Assembly (NCBI GenBank): GCA_963781035.1
Contig: CAWAEN010000004.1
Coordinates: 868,001-932,000 of the forward strand
Length of the DNA: 64,000 nt
Direction of reading: 5' to 3'
Source of the DNA: SZUA-35 sp963781035
GTDB lineage: Bacteria; Actinomycetota; Acidimicrobiia; Acidimicrobiales; SZUA-35
In this document: positions 17,808 to 27,309 of the stretch, in pieces
How positions within the stretch are numbered: the stretch's first letter is position 1
Layout: each line of letters begins with the position of its first letter
The notes under the pieces: model-generated
The model's database searches: none
What the model was told of the DNA's origin: nothing
The model's input: only the letters and a program-made list of their open reading frames with translations
Position numbers and translations under genes: made by a program

Positions 17808-18548
17808 ATGTCGATCGACGAAGCGCTGGCCGACCTCGAACCGCTGCTTCTTCCCCGTCACGTCGTCCTGATCGGCGAGCCGCACGGCACCGCGGAGTTC
17901 CCGGCCCTCGTCGCCGCCATGGTCGACGCGCTCGTCGCATCGGGCACGTCGGTGATCGTGGGTCTGGAATTGCCGATGACCGAGGAGGTCGAACGGGGCG
18001 CCGTCGGCCCGTTCTGGTCGCGCCGGGCCGAGTTCCAGGACGGTCGATCGAGTGCGGCAATGGCGCAGTTGGTATCGGGTCTCGCCGATCGTCGTCGGTC
18101 CGGCGACGCGATCGAGGTCGTCGCGATGGACGGGCCATGGGTGGCGCCCGGCTCCACTGTGCCGCTCGAACACTTGGAACTGCTCGAGCAGTCACGCGAT
18201 GAGTTGATGGCAGCCAATCTCCTGGCCGTGATGGATCGCACCCCTCGGGCCTGCACGATCGTCCTCGCCGGGAGCATGCACACCTCGACCCACGCACCGA
18301 CGTGGCGCACGCTCGGCTCGATGTTGCTCCCATGGTTCCCGATTCTGGTCAGCCTGATGGGCCAGCTCACGGGGGGCACGCGTTGGCTCCTTCCCGGATC
18401 CGGCGAGCCAGGGCATGCGTCAGCGGTGCCTCACCTCGATCTCCCGACCGGGGCGCTGTGGGCAGACGAACCGGGTGCCGATGGCCATCACGGATATGTG
18501 AACCTCGGACACGTGACGGCGTCGCCGCCGCACGAGCCTGCCCATTAG
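17808..18548 (+). CDS. ChaN/EreA-like protein
   Basis: 246 residues from ATG 17808. The N-terminal VVLIGEPHGTAEFPALV and IVGLELPMTEEVERG resemble the Glu/His start of the ChaN (haem-binding uptake) and erythromycin esterase-like superfamily, with the later LAGSMHTSTHAP as a second conserved His block. A hydrophobic stretch near LLPWFPILVSLMG may pack against a ligand or membrane. The catalytic or binding role is unknown. It lies between the GGDEF gene (28 bases) and purE (9 bases) on the same strand. Confidence 0.55.
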   Translation: MSIDEALADLEPLLLPRHVVLIGEPHGTAEFPALVAAMVDALVASGTSVIVGLELPMTEEVERGAVGPFWSRRAEFQDGRSSAAMAQLVSGLADRRRSGDAIEVVAMDGPWVAPGSTVPLEHLELLEQSRDELMAANLLAVMDRTPRACTIVLAGSMHTSTHAPTWRTLGSMLLPWFPILVSLMGQLTGGTRWLLPGSGEPGHASAVPHLDLPTGALWADEPGADGHHGYVNLGHVTASPPHEPAH

Positions 18549-18557
18549 GCTCCGGCC

Positions 18558-19052
18558 GTGACCGACGAAGCACGCATCGCCATCATCATGGGCAGCCAAT
18601 CCGATTGGGCCACCATGCGCCACGGCGCCGAGACGCTCGATGAGCTCGGAATCGACCACACCGACCTGATCGTGTCGGCTCACCGAACGCCGGATCGGAT
18701 GTTCGATTTCGCCCGATCGGCCAAGGAGACGGGTCTGCAGGTGATCATCGCCGGCGCCGGTGGTGCGGCCCACCTGCCCGGGATGGTGGCGGCGCTGACC
18801 CCGCTGCCGGTGTTCGGGGTCCCCGTCGAGTCGAAGGCGCTGTCCGGGCAGGACAGCCTTCTGTCGATCGTGCAGATGCCGGCAGGAGTCCCGGTCGGCA
18901 CGCTTGCGATCGGTCGGGCCGGAGCAGTGAATGCCGCGCTGTTGGCGGCGGCCGTGCTCGCTCTCGGCGACGAGACGATCGCCGCCGCGCTCGACGATTA
19001 CCGATCGGAGCGCACCGCCGCGGTCGATCTGGCACCGCGCGACGATGCCTGA
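18558..19052 (+). CDS. purE: N5-carboxyaminoimidazole ribonucleotide mutase
   Basis: 164 residues from GTG 18558. Class I PurE, which moves the carboxyl group of N5-CAIR to give CAIR, partnered with PurK. Signatures: IIMGSQSDWATM, SAHRTPDRM, AGAGGAAHLPGMVAA and GVPVESKALSGQDSLLSIVQMP. Its end overlaps the purK start by 8 bases, so the two are translationally coupled. Confidence 0.95.
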   Translation: MTDEARIAIIMGSQSDWATMRHGAETLDELGIDHTDLIVSAHRTPDRMFDFARSAKETGLQVIIAGAGGAAHLPGMVAALTPLPVFGVPVESKALSGQDSLLSIVQMPAGVPVGTLAIGRAGAVNAALLAAAVLALGDETIAAALDDYRSERTAAVDLAPRDDA

Positions 19053-20133
19053 GCCCGATCTTGCTGCTCCGTTGCCGCCGGGAGCGACCGTCGGATTTCT
19101 CGGTGGTGGTCAGCTGGCCCGAATGATGGCGATGGCGGCCGCCCGTCTGGGCTACCGAACCATCGTGCTCGATCCGTCCAACCCGTGTCCGGCTGCGCAA
19201 GTGTGCAACGACCAGATCGTCGGTGCCTACGACGATCCGGCTGCGCTCGATGAGTTGGCGGAACGCTGCGACGTCATCACCTATGAGTTCGAGAACGTCC
19301 CGGCCTCGTCGGCGAGTCGACTGGCGCAACGCACGGTGCTCCACCCGAACGAGCGGGCGCTGGCCGTCTCGCAGGACCGCCTCGTCGAGAAGGAGTTTCT
19401 GCGATCGATCGACATCGAGACTGCGCCGTTCGCCGCGGTTTCGGCGCCCGGCGACCTGGATGTCGCATTCACCGAGGTCGGGGACGACCTCGTCGTGAAG
19501 ACGCGGCGTCTCGGCTACGACGGCAAAGGCCAGCTGCGGGTCGGTGTCGGCCAGGCGCCTCCTGACATCGTCGCCGCGCTCGGATCGGACGCACTCATCG
19601 CCGAGGGGCTGGTCGACTTCCAGGCGGAGATCAGCGTGATCGGGGCCCGGTCCATGTCCGGCGAGGTTCGCTGCTTCGAGCCGGCGATGAACACCCACCG
19701 CGACGGCATTCTCGTGTCGTCGACCGTTCCGGCCGGATTGGACCGGGTCATCGTCGATCGTGCGATCGCTCAGACCGAGCGCCTGCTGCATGCCCTCGAC
19801 TACGTGGGGGTTCTCGGACTCGAACTGTTCGTGCTGCCCGATGGGTCCTTGCTGGCAAACGAGTTCGCGCCACGAGTTCACAACTCGGGCCACTGGACTG
19901 AACTCGCATGTCGCGTCGACCAGTTCGAACAGCACATCAGAGCCGTCACCGGACACCCGCTCGGGGCGCCCGATGCGCTTCCGTGCGAGATGATCAACCT
20001 GATCGGTGACGACATCAGTCGGGTCGCTGACCTGGTGGCGAGCGGAGAGTGGCGGGTTCACCACTATGGAAAGGCCGAGATCAGGCCCGGAAGAAAGATG
20101 GGTCACGCCACGAGGCTCCGTTCCAGCGGGTAG
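19045..20133 (+). CDS. purK: N5-carboxyaminoimidazole ribonucleotide synthetase
   Basis: 362 residues from ATG 19045. ATP-grasp enzyme converting AIR, bicarbonate and ATP to N5-CAIR. Seen: the dinucleotide-like start VGFLGGGQLARMMAMAA, the ATP-binding segment VVKTRRLGYDGKGQ and the active-site LLANEFAPRVHNSGHWT. It overlaps purE by 8 bases, matching the two-step PurK/PurE route. Full length for the family. Confidence 0.95.
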   Translation: MPEPDLAAPLPPGATVGFLGGGQLARMMAMAAARLGYRTIVLDPSNPCPAAQVCNDQIVGAYDDPAALDELAERCDVITYEFENVPASSASRLAQRTVLHPNERALAVSQDRLVEKEFLRSIDIETAPFAAVSAPGDLDVAFTEVGDDLVVKTRRLGYDGKGQLRVGVGQAPPDIVAALGSDALIAEGLVDFQAEISVIGARSMSGEVRCFEPAMNTHRDGILVSSTVPAGLDRVIVDRAIAQTERLLHALDYVGVLGLELFVLPDGSLLANEFAPRVHNSGHWTELACRVDQFEQHIRAVTGHPLGAPDALPCEMINLIGDDISRVADLVASGEWRVHHYGKAEIRPGRKMGHATRLRSSG

Positions 20134-20200
20134 CTTGACTCCCCGTGGAGAGCGGGTGCCGGGGGCGGTGCTCGAACCTCTCTCGGCTCGGAGAAACTCG

Positions 20201-21151
20201 TTGCAAGCTGCACCGGCGAACACGCTTTCAACCGTCACCCTCGACCTCCCGGGACACCAGTCGGGCAAGGTCAGAGAGATCTGGTCGCTGCCCGGCGGGC
20301 GCCGTCTCCTCATCACGACCGATCGGCTCAGTGCGTTCGACCGGATCATCGGTCTGGTTCCGCACAAGGGCCAAGTTCTCAACCAACTCGCAGCGTGGTG
20401 GTTCGAACAAGTCGCCGACATCGTTCCCAGTCACGTGATCTCGGTGCCTGATCCGAACGCGCTGATCGCGATCGAGGCCGCGCCGTTGCCGGTGGAAGTG
20501 GTGGTGCGAGCTCGACTCACCGGCAGTACGTCGACGTCGGTCCTGCCCCGCTATCTCGCCGGCGAGCGCGAGATGTACGGACACGTGCTCCCAGACGGGC
20601 TCGTACCTCACGGCCCGCTCCCGACGCCGATCATCACTCCGACCACGAAGGCGTTGGCCGGGCACCACGACCAGCCGACCACCGCCGAGGCGATCGTTGC
20701 CGAGGGCCTCGTCGATGCCGAACTCTGGGACGAGGTGTGCGACGTGGCCCTTCGGCTCTTCGCCAGGGGGCAGGCGATCGCCGCCGCTGCCGGGTTCGTG
20801 CTGGCCGACACCAAGTACGAGTTCGGGCTCGACCCAGACGGTGCACTCATCATCATCGACGAGATGCACACACCGGACTCGTCCCGCTACTGGGATGCGT
20901 CCACGCTCGACACCAGGCTGGAAGCCGGGCAGGCGCCGGACGGATACGACAAGGAGCCGGTCCGCCTCGCCTTGAAGGCGGCCGGCTACTCGGGTGACGG
21001 CCCACCTCCGACGCTGCCAGATCAGGTCTGGGCAGAAACCTCGGCGCGCTACGTCGAGCTCTACGAACGAATCACCGGCCGATCGTTCGAACCGGCGCCC
21101 CTGCCGGCACAGTCGCGAATCGAAGCCAGCCTTCTGGAGGTCCTCTCGTGA
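20201..21151 (+). CDS. purC: SAICAR synthase
   Basis: 316 residues. Joins CAIR and aspartate using ATP. Signatures: SGKVREIWSLPGGRRLLITTDRLSAFD, VVVRARLTGSTSTS, and KYEFGLDPDGALIIIDEMHTPDSSRYW. The start is chosen as TTG 20201, because GGAGA sits six bases upstream; GTG codons at 20156 and 20168 give longer forms with no family match. The length fits the long PurC form. Its stop overlaps the purF GTG (GTGA). Confidence 0.93.
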   Translation: MQAAPANTLSTVTLDLPGHQSGKVREIWSLPGGRRLLITTDRLSAFDRIIGLVPHKGQVLNQLAAWWFEQVADIVPSHVISVPDPNALIAIEAAPLPVEVVVRARLTGSTSTSVLPRYLAGEREMYGHVLPDGLVPHGPLPTPIITPTTKALAGHHDQPTTAEAIVAEGLVDAELWDEVCDVALRLFARGQAIAAAAGFVLADTKYEFGLDPDGALIIIDEMHTPDSSRYWDASTLDTRLEAGQAPDGYDKEPVRLALKAAGYSGDGPPPTLPDQVWAETSARYVELYERITGRSFEPAPLPAQSRIEASLLEVLS

Positions 21152-22593
21152 ACGTTTCATCAGGCGCTGACGCCATCGGTGATCTCGACGAACCGAAGGA
21201 GGAGTGCGGCGTCGTCGCCATCTCTGTACCCGGTGACGACGCGGCGCGTGCTGCGTTCTTCGGTCTCTACGCCCTGCAGCATCGGGGTCAAGAGGCCGCG
21301 GGTATCGCGGTCGCCGATGGCCGAGCGGTTCGCGTGCACAAGGACATGGGGCTGGTGTCGCAGGTGTTCGACCCGGCCGCCCTCGCACCGCTGGTCGGCG
21401 GCATGGCCATCGGGCACACCCGATACAGCACGACCGGCTCCAGCTCGGAACGAAACGTGCAGCCGTACGTCGTCGAGACCATGCACGGCCCCCTCGGTGT
21501 GGCCCACAACGGCAACCTGGTCAACACCGATCAGCTTCGTCAGAAGCTCTTGGCCAGGGGAGCGGGTTTGCAGTCGTCCTCCGACTCCGAGGTCATTGCT
21601 TTGATGCTTGCTGCTTCAGAGGGAAGCACCTGGGAAGAACGGCTGGCGACCGTGATGCCACAGTGGGAAGGCGCGTACTCGCTCGTCGTGATCGCCGGGA
21701 CCAAAGTGGTCGCAGCGCGGGACCCGTGGGGGTTCCGGCCACTCTCGCTCGGCCGTATGCCGAGCGGTGGCCATGCGGTTGCATCCGAGACCGGGGCGCT
21801 CCAGACCCTCGGCTGCGACAACATCCGCGAGATCGAGCCGGGCGAGATCGTCGTGCTCCAGGGTCAGCTGGCTCGCTCCCACAAGGCCGTGCAGCCCAAG
21901 GAGCGGCAGTCTCGTTGCACGTTCGAACACATCTACTTCTCCCGGCCGGATGCGGTGTGGGACGGACTCCTGGTCCACCAGGCACGGCAGCGTCTCGGCG
22001 AGGAACTTGCCCGCGAGCACCCGGTCGAGGCTGATGTCGTCATTCCGGTACCCGACTCCTCGATGCCGGCTGCCATCGGCTACGCCGCCGCGTCAGGGAT
22101 CGTCTACAACGAGGGTTTCGTCAAGAATCGCTACATCGGTCGTACGTTCATCGAGCCGACCGACGAGCTCCGTCGTCAGGGCGTCAAGCTCAAGTTCAAC
22201 ATGCTCGAGGAGAACATCCGGGGCAAGCGAGTGGTGGTGATCGATGATTCGATCGTGCGGGGCAACACCTCCGGTCCGCTGGTCCGCATGGTCAGGGACG
22301 CCGGCGCGACCGAGGTGCATGTCCGGATCACCTGTCCTCCGATCGCCCACCCCTGCTTCTTCGGGGTCGACATGGGGACCTACGACGAGCTGATCGCTCA
22401 CCAGCTGGGTGTCCCCGAGATCGCCGCTCACATCGGGGCCGACAGCCTCGGCTTCTTGTCGGTGGATCGAATGATGAAGGCGCTCGGGCGTGACGACGGG
22501 TACTGCAATGCGTGTTTCACCGGCGACTATCCGGTGCCGGTGCAGTTGACGCTGCTGAACACGAAGAAGCGGTTCGACGGAGTGTTGGGATGA
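21148..22593 (+). CDS. purF: Amidophosphoribosyltransferase
   Basis: 481 residues from GTG 21148. First committed step of purine synthesis: PRPP and glutamine to phosphoribosylamine. A 19-residue propeptide precedes the nucleophile Cys20 (KEECGVVAI), as in PurF types that are cleaved to expose Cys. The glutaminase domain shows LQHRGQEAAG, the phosphoribosyl domain VVVIDDSIVRGNTSG. Cysteines in CTFEHIYF, HPCFFGVDMG and YCNACFTGD could ligate an Fe-S cluster, as known for this PurF class. The stop overlaps the first of five ATGs of purD. Confidence 0.95.
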   Translation: MNVSSGADAIGDLDEPKEECGVVAISVPGDDAARAAFFGLYALQHRGQEAAGIAVADGRAVRVHKDMGLVSQVFDPAALAPLVGGMAIGHTRYSTTGSSSERNVQPYVVETMHGPLGVAHNGNLVNTDQLRQKLLARGAGLQSSSDSEVIALMLAASEGSTWEERLATVMPQWEGAYSLVVIAGTKVVAARDPWGFRPLSLGRMPSGGHAVASETGALQTLGCDNIREIEPGEIVVLQGQLARSHKAVQPKERQSRCTFEHIYFSRPDAVWDGLLVHQARQRLGEELAREHPVEADVVIPVPDSSMPAAIGYAAASGIVYNEGFVKNRYIGRTFIEPTDELRRQGVKLKFNMLEENIRGKRVVVIDDSIVRGNTSGPLVRMVRDAGATEVHVRITCPPIAHPCFFGVDMGTYDELIAHQLGVPEIAAHIGADSLGFLSVDRMMKALGRDDGYCNACFTGDYPVPVQLTLLNTKKRFDGVLG

Positions 22594-22681
22594 GCGGAGC
22601 GTCGTCTGGGATGAGCGGAGCGTCGTCTGGGATGAGCGGAGCGTCGTCTGGGATGAGCGGAGCGTCGTCTGGGATGAGCGG
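22590..22681 (+). repeat. 21-bp tandem repeat, four copies, each carrying a start codon
   Basis: Four identical 21-base units beginning ATGAGCGGAGCG and ending CTGGG run head to tail from 22590 to 22673, and a fifth partial unit (ATGAGCGG) leads into the conserved PurD N-terminus. Each unit encodes MSGASSG in the purD frame, so the unit length preserves frame and supplies an ATG each time. The first ATG overlaps the purF stop. Confidence 0.97.
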
Positions 22682-24040
22682 CATTCGGGTCTTGTTGGTT
22701 GGCTCTGGTGGACGCGAACACGCGTTGGCTCGATCCATCCTCGAATCACCGCAACTCGGTCTGCTGCAGGTCGCTCCCGGCAATCCCGGCACCACGGCCA
22801 ACAACGTGACGCTGGATGTCGACGACCACGACGCCGTCGTGGCTCACTGCATCGAACACGACATCGATCTCGTCGTCGTCGGCCCGGAGGTTCCGCTGGT
22901 GGCCGGACTCGCCGACGCGCTCGGTGTCGCCGGTGTGAAGTGTTTCGGGCCCAGCGCCCGGGCCGCCAGACTCGAGGGCTCGAAGGCCTTCACTCGCGAG
23001 TTCGCTGCACGCCATGGCATCCCCGGGCCTCGAGTGGCGAGCTTCACCGACCCCGATGCGGCGATTGCCTGGCTCGACGAGATCGGTGTGCCGGTGGTGG
23101 TCAAGGCCGACGGTCTGGCCGCAGGCAAGGGCGTGGTCATCCCGGAGGATCGGGCCGAGACCGAACAGGCCATCCTTGCGATGCTCGAAGGTGGACTCCT
23201 GGGTGGCGCCGGCTCACGAATCGTGCTCGAGGAGCGGCTCAGCGGGCCAGAACTGTCGCTCATCGGCTTCAGCGATGGTGTCGTCGCCAAGACCTTGCCT
23301 CCGGCACAGGACCACAAGCGGGTCGGGGCCGGCGACACGGGTCCGAACACCGGCGGCATGGGTGCCTTCGCACCGGTGCCCGGCGTGTCGACCGAGGACA
23401 TCGAGGCGTACTCCGCGCAGTTCCTTCAGGCCACGGTCGACGGCATGGCCGCCGAGGCCAATCCCTATGTCGGCGTGCTCTACGCCGGCCTCATGCTCAC
23501 CGAGGACGGGCCACGCCTCATCGAGTACAACTGCCGCTTCGGTGACCCCGAGGCCCAGGTGCTGTTGCCGCTGGTAGGCGCCGACATCCTCGACGTGCTG
23601 ACGGCATGCACGGACCAGTCGCTCGGCGACATCGATCTCGACATCAGGCCGTCGAGCGCCGTCACCGTCGTGGTCGCCGCCGAGGGTTACCCGGGCACGG
23701 TCGCGAAGGGCATCCCGATTCCTCCGGTCGGCGACTCGTCAGACGTGCACGTGATCCATGCCGGAACCACGATCGACGCCGATGGCACACTCGTGTCGTC
23801 AGGCGGTCGGGTGTTCAACGTGGTCGGCCACCGGGTCCGAACTCGACGTCGGCGCTCGATGCGGCCTACGAGGTGGTCGATGCGATCACCACCGCTGAGC
23901 CCCGTCTGTTCGCTCGTCCGGACATCGGCATGGCGCCACGTCGACAGGCATCACGGTGCCAAGCAACCCGTCGATGGCCGGCTGCCGATGGTCCGGCCGT
24001 CGATCTCACCCGCAGCCCCGAGAACTCTGGAGCCCGCTGA
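22590..24040 (+). CDS. purD: Phosphoribosylamine-glycine ligase (several frameshifts)
   Basis: ATP-grasp enzyme joining glycine to phosphoribosylamine. The family N-terminus MSGIRVLLVGSGGREHALA begins at the fifth ATG (22674); the four upstream ATGs lie in the tandem repeat and would add MSGASSG units. Core motifs GPEVPLVAGLAD, VVKADGLAAGKGVVI, GPNTGGMGAF and YNCRFGDPEAQV are intact. The frame breaks near 23827 and again near 23852 (extra G in GG), after which ALDAAYEVVDAI resumes. The tail after DIG (near 23930) is uncertain and may hold further indels; the last frame stops at 24040 in TGATG with purM. Confidence 0.9.
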
Positions 24041-25056
24041 TGTCGGCAACCGATGCCTATGCCGCTGCCGGTGTCAGCTTCGATGCCGGTGACCGAGCGA
24101 TCGAGCAGATCGCCGAAGCGGTCAAGGAGACCCACACCGACGCCGTCGTGGCGGGGGTCGGCAGCTTCGGTGGCGTGTTCGACCTCGCCGGCCTCGGCAT
24201 GGACCACCCGCTGCTGGTCAGCTCCACCGACACCTGCGGCACCAAGACCGTGCTGGCCGCCGAGCTCGGCATGTGGGACGGCATCGGCGCCGACATCGTC
24301 AACCACGGCGTCAACGACGTGCTGGTGCAGGGGGCCAGGCCGCTCTTCATGCTCGACACGATCAGCGCCGGCCGGCTCGATCCCGACATCGTCGGCACGG
24401 TCGTACGTTCGATGGCGACCGCCTGCAAGATCAACGGTTGCGTGTTGCTCGGGCGGAGAGACGGCCGAGGTGCCGGGTCTCATCACCCCGGACGGTGTCG
24501 ACGTCGCCGGCACGATGGTCGGTGCGGTCGATCGGCGCAATCTCTTGCCGTCGTCCGACATCGCCGCCGGTGATGTCCTGGTCGGCCTCGCGTCGAGCGG
24601 GCTGCACACCAACGGTTACTCGCTTGGCACGGAAGCTCGGCGCTGCGTACGGCTACGACCGACCGGTGCCGGGAAGCGATGTGCCGCTCGGTGAAGCGCT
24701 GCTGGCGCCGCACCGCTCCTATCTCGCTCCGCTGGCCGCAGCGCTCGACGCCGGTCTGGTGAAGGCCCTGGCCCATCTCACCGGCGGTGGGTTCCAGGAC
24801 AACATTCCCCGATGCCTTCCGCCCGGCCTCGGGGCCACGGTCGACACCTCGACGTGGGAGACCCCGCCGCTGTTCCTGTGGCTGCAGGAAGCAGCCGGCA
24901 TCGATTCGGACGAGGCCCACCGAATCTGGAACATGGGAATCGGCATCGTTGCCGTGGTCGCTCCGGACTCGGTCGAAGCATTCAGGGCGGCGGTGCCTGA
25001 AACCACGTGGGTGGTCGGGTCGGTCACCGTCAACCGAGGGAGTCGAGCTCACGTGA
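24040..25056 (+). CDS. purM: Phosphoribosylformylglycinamidine cyclo-ligase (three frameshifts)
   Basis: Converts FGAM to AIR. Start ATG 24040 (MSATDAYAAAGVSFDAGDRA), with SFGGVFDL, DTCGTKTVLA and IGADIVNHGVND. Frame breaks sit near 24453 (extra G; GGETAEVPGL resumes), near 24628 (extra G; ARKLGAAYGYD resumes) and near 25032 (extra A). After the last, the natural end TEGVELT and a TGA overlapping the purN GTG appear. Without the third correction the frame runs on into purN and falsely suggests a fusion. LTGGGFQDNIPR and WNMGIGIV mark the C-terminal half. Confidence 0.9.
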
Positions 25057-25676
25057 CCGCCCGTCTCGTCGTCCTGGTCTCCGGCGGCGGGACCAACCTC
25101 CAGGCGATCCTCGATGCATGCGCCTCCGGGACCATCGATGCCGAGGTGGTCGCGGTCGTGTCGAATCGGGCGGACGCGTTCGGACTGGAACGAGCTCGCC
25201 GAGCAGGAATCGAGGCGCATCACGTGCCAGTCGACGGTCGGAGTCGGGCGATCTACGACGGCGTGCTGAGTCACGTCGTCGCCGACGCTCGACCGGATCT
25301 CGTTGTGCTGGCCGGCTGGATGCGGCTGCTCACCAACGGCTTCCTACGGCGCTTTCCCGTGATCAACATCCATCCGGCGCTGCCGGGAGCCTTCCCCGGT
25401 ATTGCACGCCATCGAGCGAGCGTTCGAGGCATGGACCCAGGGGACGATCGCTGCATCCGGCGTGATGGTGCACTGGGTGCCGAACGAGGGTGTCGACGAC
25501 GGACCCGTCATCGCCGAACGCACGGTCCCGTTCGCCCCCGACGACACGCTCGAGACGTTCGAGGCGAGAATGCACAGCACAGAACACGAGCTCTTCGTCG
25601 AGGCCATCACCTCGGTGCTCGAGCTCGAACCCATCCGACGACATCACTGCCCGCCGCAACCACAGGACTGTCATGA
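25053..25676 (+). CDS. purN: Phosphoribosylglycinamide formyltransferase (frameshifted)
   Basis: About 205 residues from GTG 25053. Transfers formyl from 10-formyltetrahydrofolate to GAR. Signatures: LVSGGGTNLQAILDAC at the N-terminus and INIHPALPGAFPG, whose Asn and His are catalytic, then GVMVHWVPNEGVDDGPVI. One extra base near 25400 breaks the frame just after FPG (HAIERAFEAW resumes). Near 25625 another shift is likely, because the frame ending in TGLS stops in an ATGA overlap with guaB at 25676, the arrangement seen throughout this operon. Confidence 0.87.
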   Translation: MTARLVVLVSGGGTNLQAILDACASGTIDAEVVAVVSNRADAFGLERARRAGIEAHHVPVDGRSRAIYDGVLSHVVADARPDLVVLAGWMRLLTNGFLRRFPVINIHPALPGAFPGIARHRASVRGMDPGDDRCIRRDGALGAERGCRRRTRHRRTHGPVRPRRHARDVRGENAQHRTRALRRGHHLGARARTHPTTSLPAATTGLS

Positions 25677-27150
25677 CGAATCCAAATGCCGAGCTCTTCG
25701 GTCACTTCGAGTCGCTCACCTTCGACGACCTCCTGGTCGTTCCGGGATGGAGCGAAGTGCTGCCCCATGAGGTGTCGACCACCACCATGCTCGATGGGAT
25801 CACGCTTCACACACCGTTGCTGTCGGCAGCGATGGACACCGTGAGCGAGGCGCCGTTGTGTATCGCGCTCGCCCGCGAGGGCGGGATCGGCGTGCTGCAT
25901 CGGAATCTGTCGATCGAGGCCCAGGCCGGCCGAGGTCGATCGGGTGAAGCGAGCCCAGGCAGGGATGATCAACCACCCCGTGAGCCTCCCTCCGTCGGCC
26001 ACGTTGGCCGAGGCCGAGGAGATGATGGCCCACCACAAGATCAGCGGAGTGCCGATCTGTGATCCGCAGGGGCGAATGGTCGGGATCCTGACCAATCGCG
26101 ACGTCCGCTTCTGCACCTCGGCCGACGACGACAAACTCGTCACCGAGTTCATGACCAGCGATCCGCTGGTCACTGCACCGGTCGGCACGACGCTCGACGA
26201 TGCCATTGCCGTCCTGCACAAGTACCGCATCGAGAAGCTGCCGCTGGTCGACGACGACGGTGTTCTCCAGGGGCTGATCACGGTGAAGGACCTGCGGAAG
26301 CGGGTCGAGAAGCCGAACGCAACGCTCGATGACGCCGGCCGGCTCCGCGTCGGGGCTGCCGTCGGTGTCACCGACACGGCCGAACGAACCGAGGCACTCG
26401 CTGCGGCCGGCGTCGACATGGTCGTCATCGACACGGCGCACGGTCACACCCGCGGTGTGGTCGAAGCGGTTCGCACGATCAAGAAGGGGTGGCCGGAGAT
26501 CACGGTCGTCGGCGGCAACGTCGTGACCCGTGAAGGAGTGGAGGCGCTGGTCGAGGCCGGGTCCGACGTGATCAAGGTCGGTGTCGGCGCCGGATCGATC
26601 TGTACGACGCGCATCGTGGCCGGAGCCGGGATGCCCCAGATGAGCGCCATCTTCGAGTGTTCGGCCGCCGCGAGTTCACTGCGAAACCAGCGGGGCGATC
26701 GTGTGCCGATCATCGCTGACGGAGGTGTGGTCAACAGCGGCGACATCGTCAAGGCGTTCGTTGCCGGAGCCGACGCCGTCATGCTCGGCAATGCACTTGC
26801 CGGCTGCGACGAGGCGCCCGGGTGAGCTCGAACTGGTCGACGGAGCGATGTGGAAGACGTATCGGGGAATGGGTTCGGCCGGTGCGATGCGCGGTCGTGC
26901 GGCGGACCGCTACGGGTCGGCCCAGAAGTCCGAGGCCAAGCACGTGGCCGAGGGTGTGGAAGCTCGGGTGCGGTATGCGGGGCCGCTGTCGGAGCTGATC
27001 GGTCAGTTGGTCGGCGGGCTCCGCTCGGGTATGGGTTATGCCGGTGCCGCCTCGATCGAGGATCTGCGGACTCGGACTCGGCTGACCAAGATCACCGGCG
27101 CCGGACTCCGCGAGTCCCACCCCCACGATGTCGACGTCCTCCGCGACTGA
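25673..27150 (+). CDS. guaB: IMP dehydrogenase (two frameshifts)
   Basis: About 492 residues from ATG 25673. Oxidises IMP to XMP with NAD, committing purine flux to GMP. The N-terminus LTFDDLLVVPGWSEVLP and AAMDTVSE are typical; tandem CBS modules lie at about 100-220 (LTNRDVRFC, VKDLRKR), and the catalytic Cys is in VGVGAGSICTTRIV. Frame breaks: near 25936 (GGCC for GCC; AEVDRVKRAQAG resumes) and near 26820 (GGG for GG; GELELVDGAMWKTYRGMGS resumes). Last gene of the purine run; a palindromic repeat follows its stop by 10 bases. Confidence 0.93.
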
Positions 27151-27160
27151 CTCGGACCGA

Positions 27161-27243
27161 AACCCGAGGCTATGACCCCCGGAAATGGGGGTCCCAAACC
27201 TCGGGTTTGAGCCCCACAAAATCGGGGGTCATAGCCTCGGGTT
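27161..27243. repeat. Palindromic repeat element, copy 1
   Basis: 83 bases bounded by a perfect 21-bp inverted repeat (left arm begins AACCCGAGGCTATGACCCCC, right arm ends AGCCTCGGGTT). The interior holds a second hairpin (CAAACC-TCG-GGTTTG flanked by GGGG and CCCC). A related copy is at 60128-60216. It sits between the guaB stop and the alkA-type gene. It may terminate transcription, but the second copy shows it is a dispersed element. Confidence 0.9.
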
Positions 27244-27309
27244 GGGATCGGAAGTGAGGCGTCCGAAAACCGCCAGGCCGTCGGGCGTTCGTCTGGCACA
27301 CTTGTCGAC

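Noticed and set aside
22590..22673. Short direct repeats as a possible CRISPR
   Set aside because: The 21-bp units are contiguous with no spacers, and they encode the purD N-terminus.
24273..25400. Apparent purM-purN fusion in one open frame
   Set aside because: A single extra A near 25032 hides the natural purM end (TEGVELT) and its GTGA overlap with purN; both genes look separate.
1670..27150. Programmed frameshifting as the cause of the many breaks
   Set aside because: The sites share no slippery heptamer or downstream structure that I can see, and they affect unrelated housekeeping genes; assembly error is simpler.
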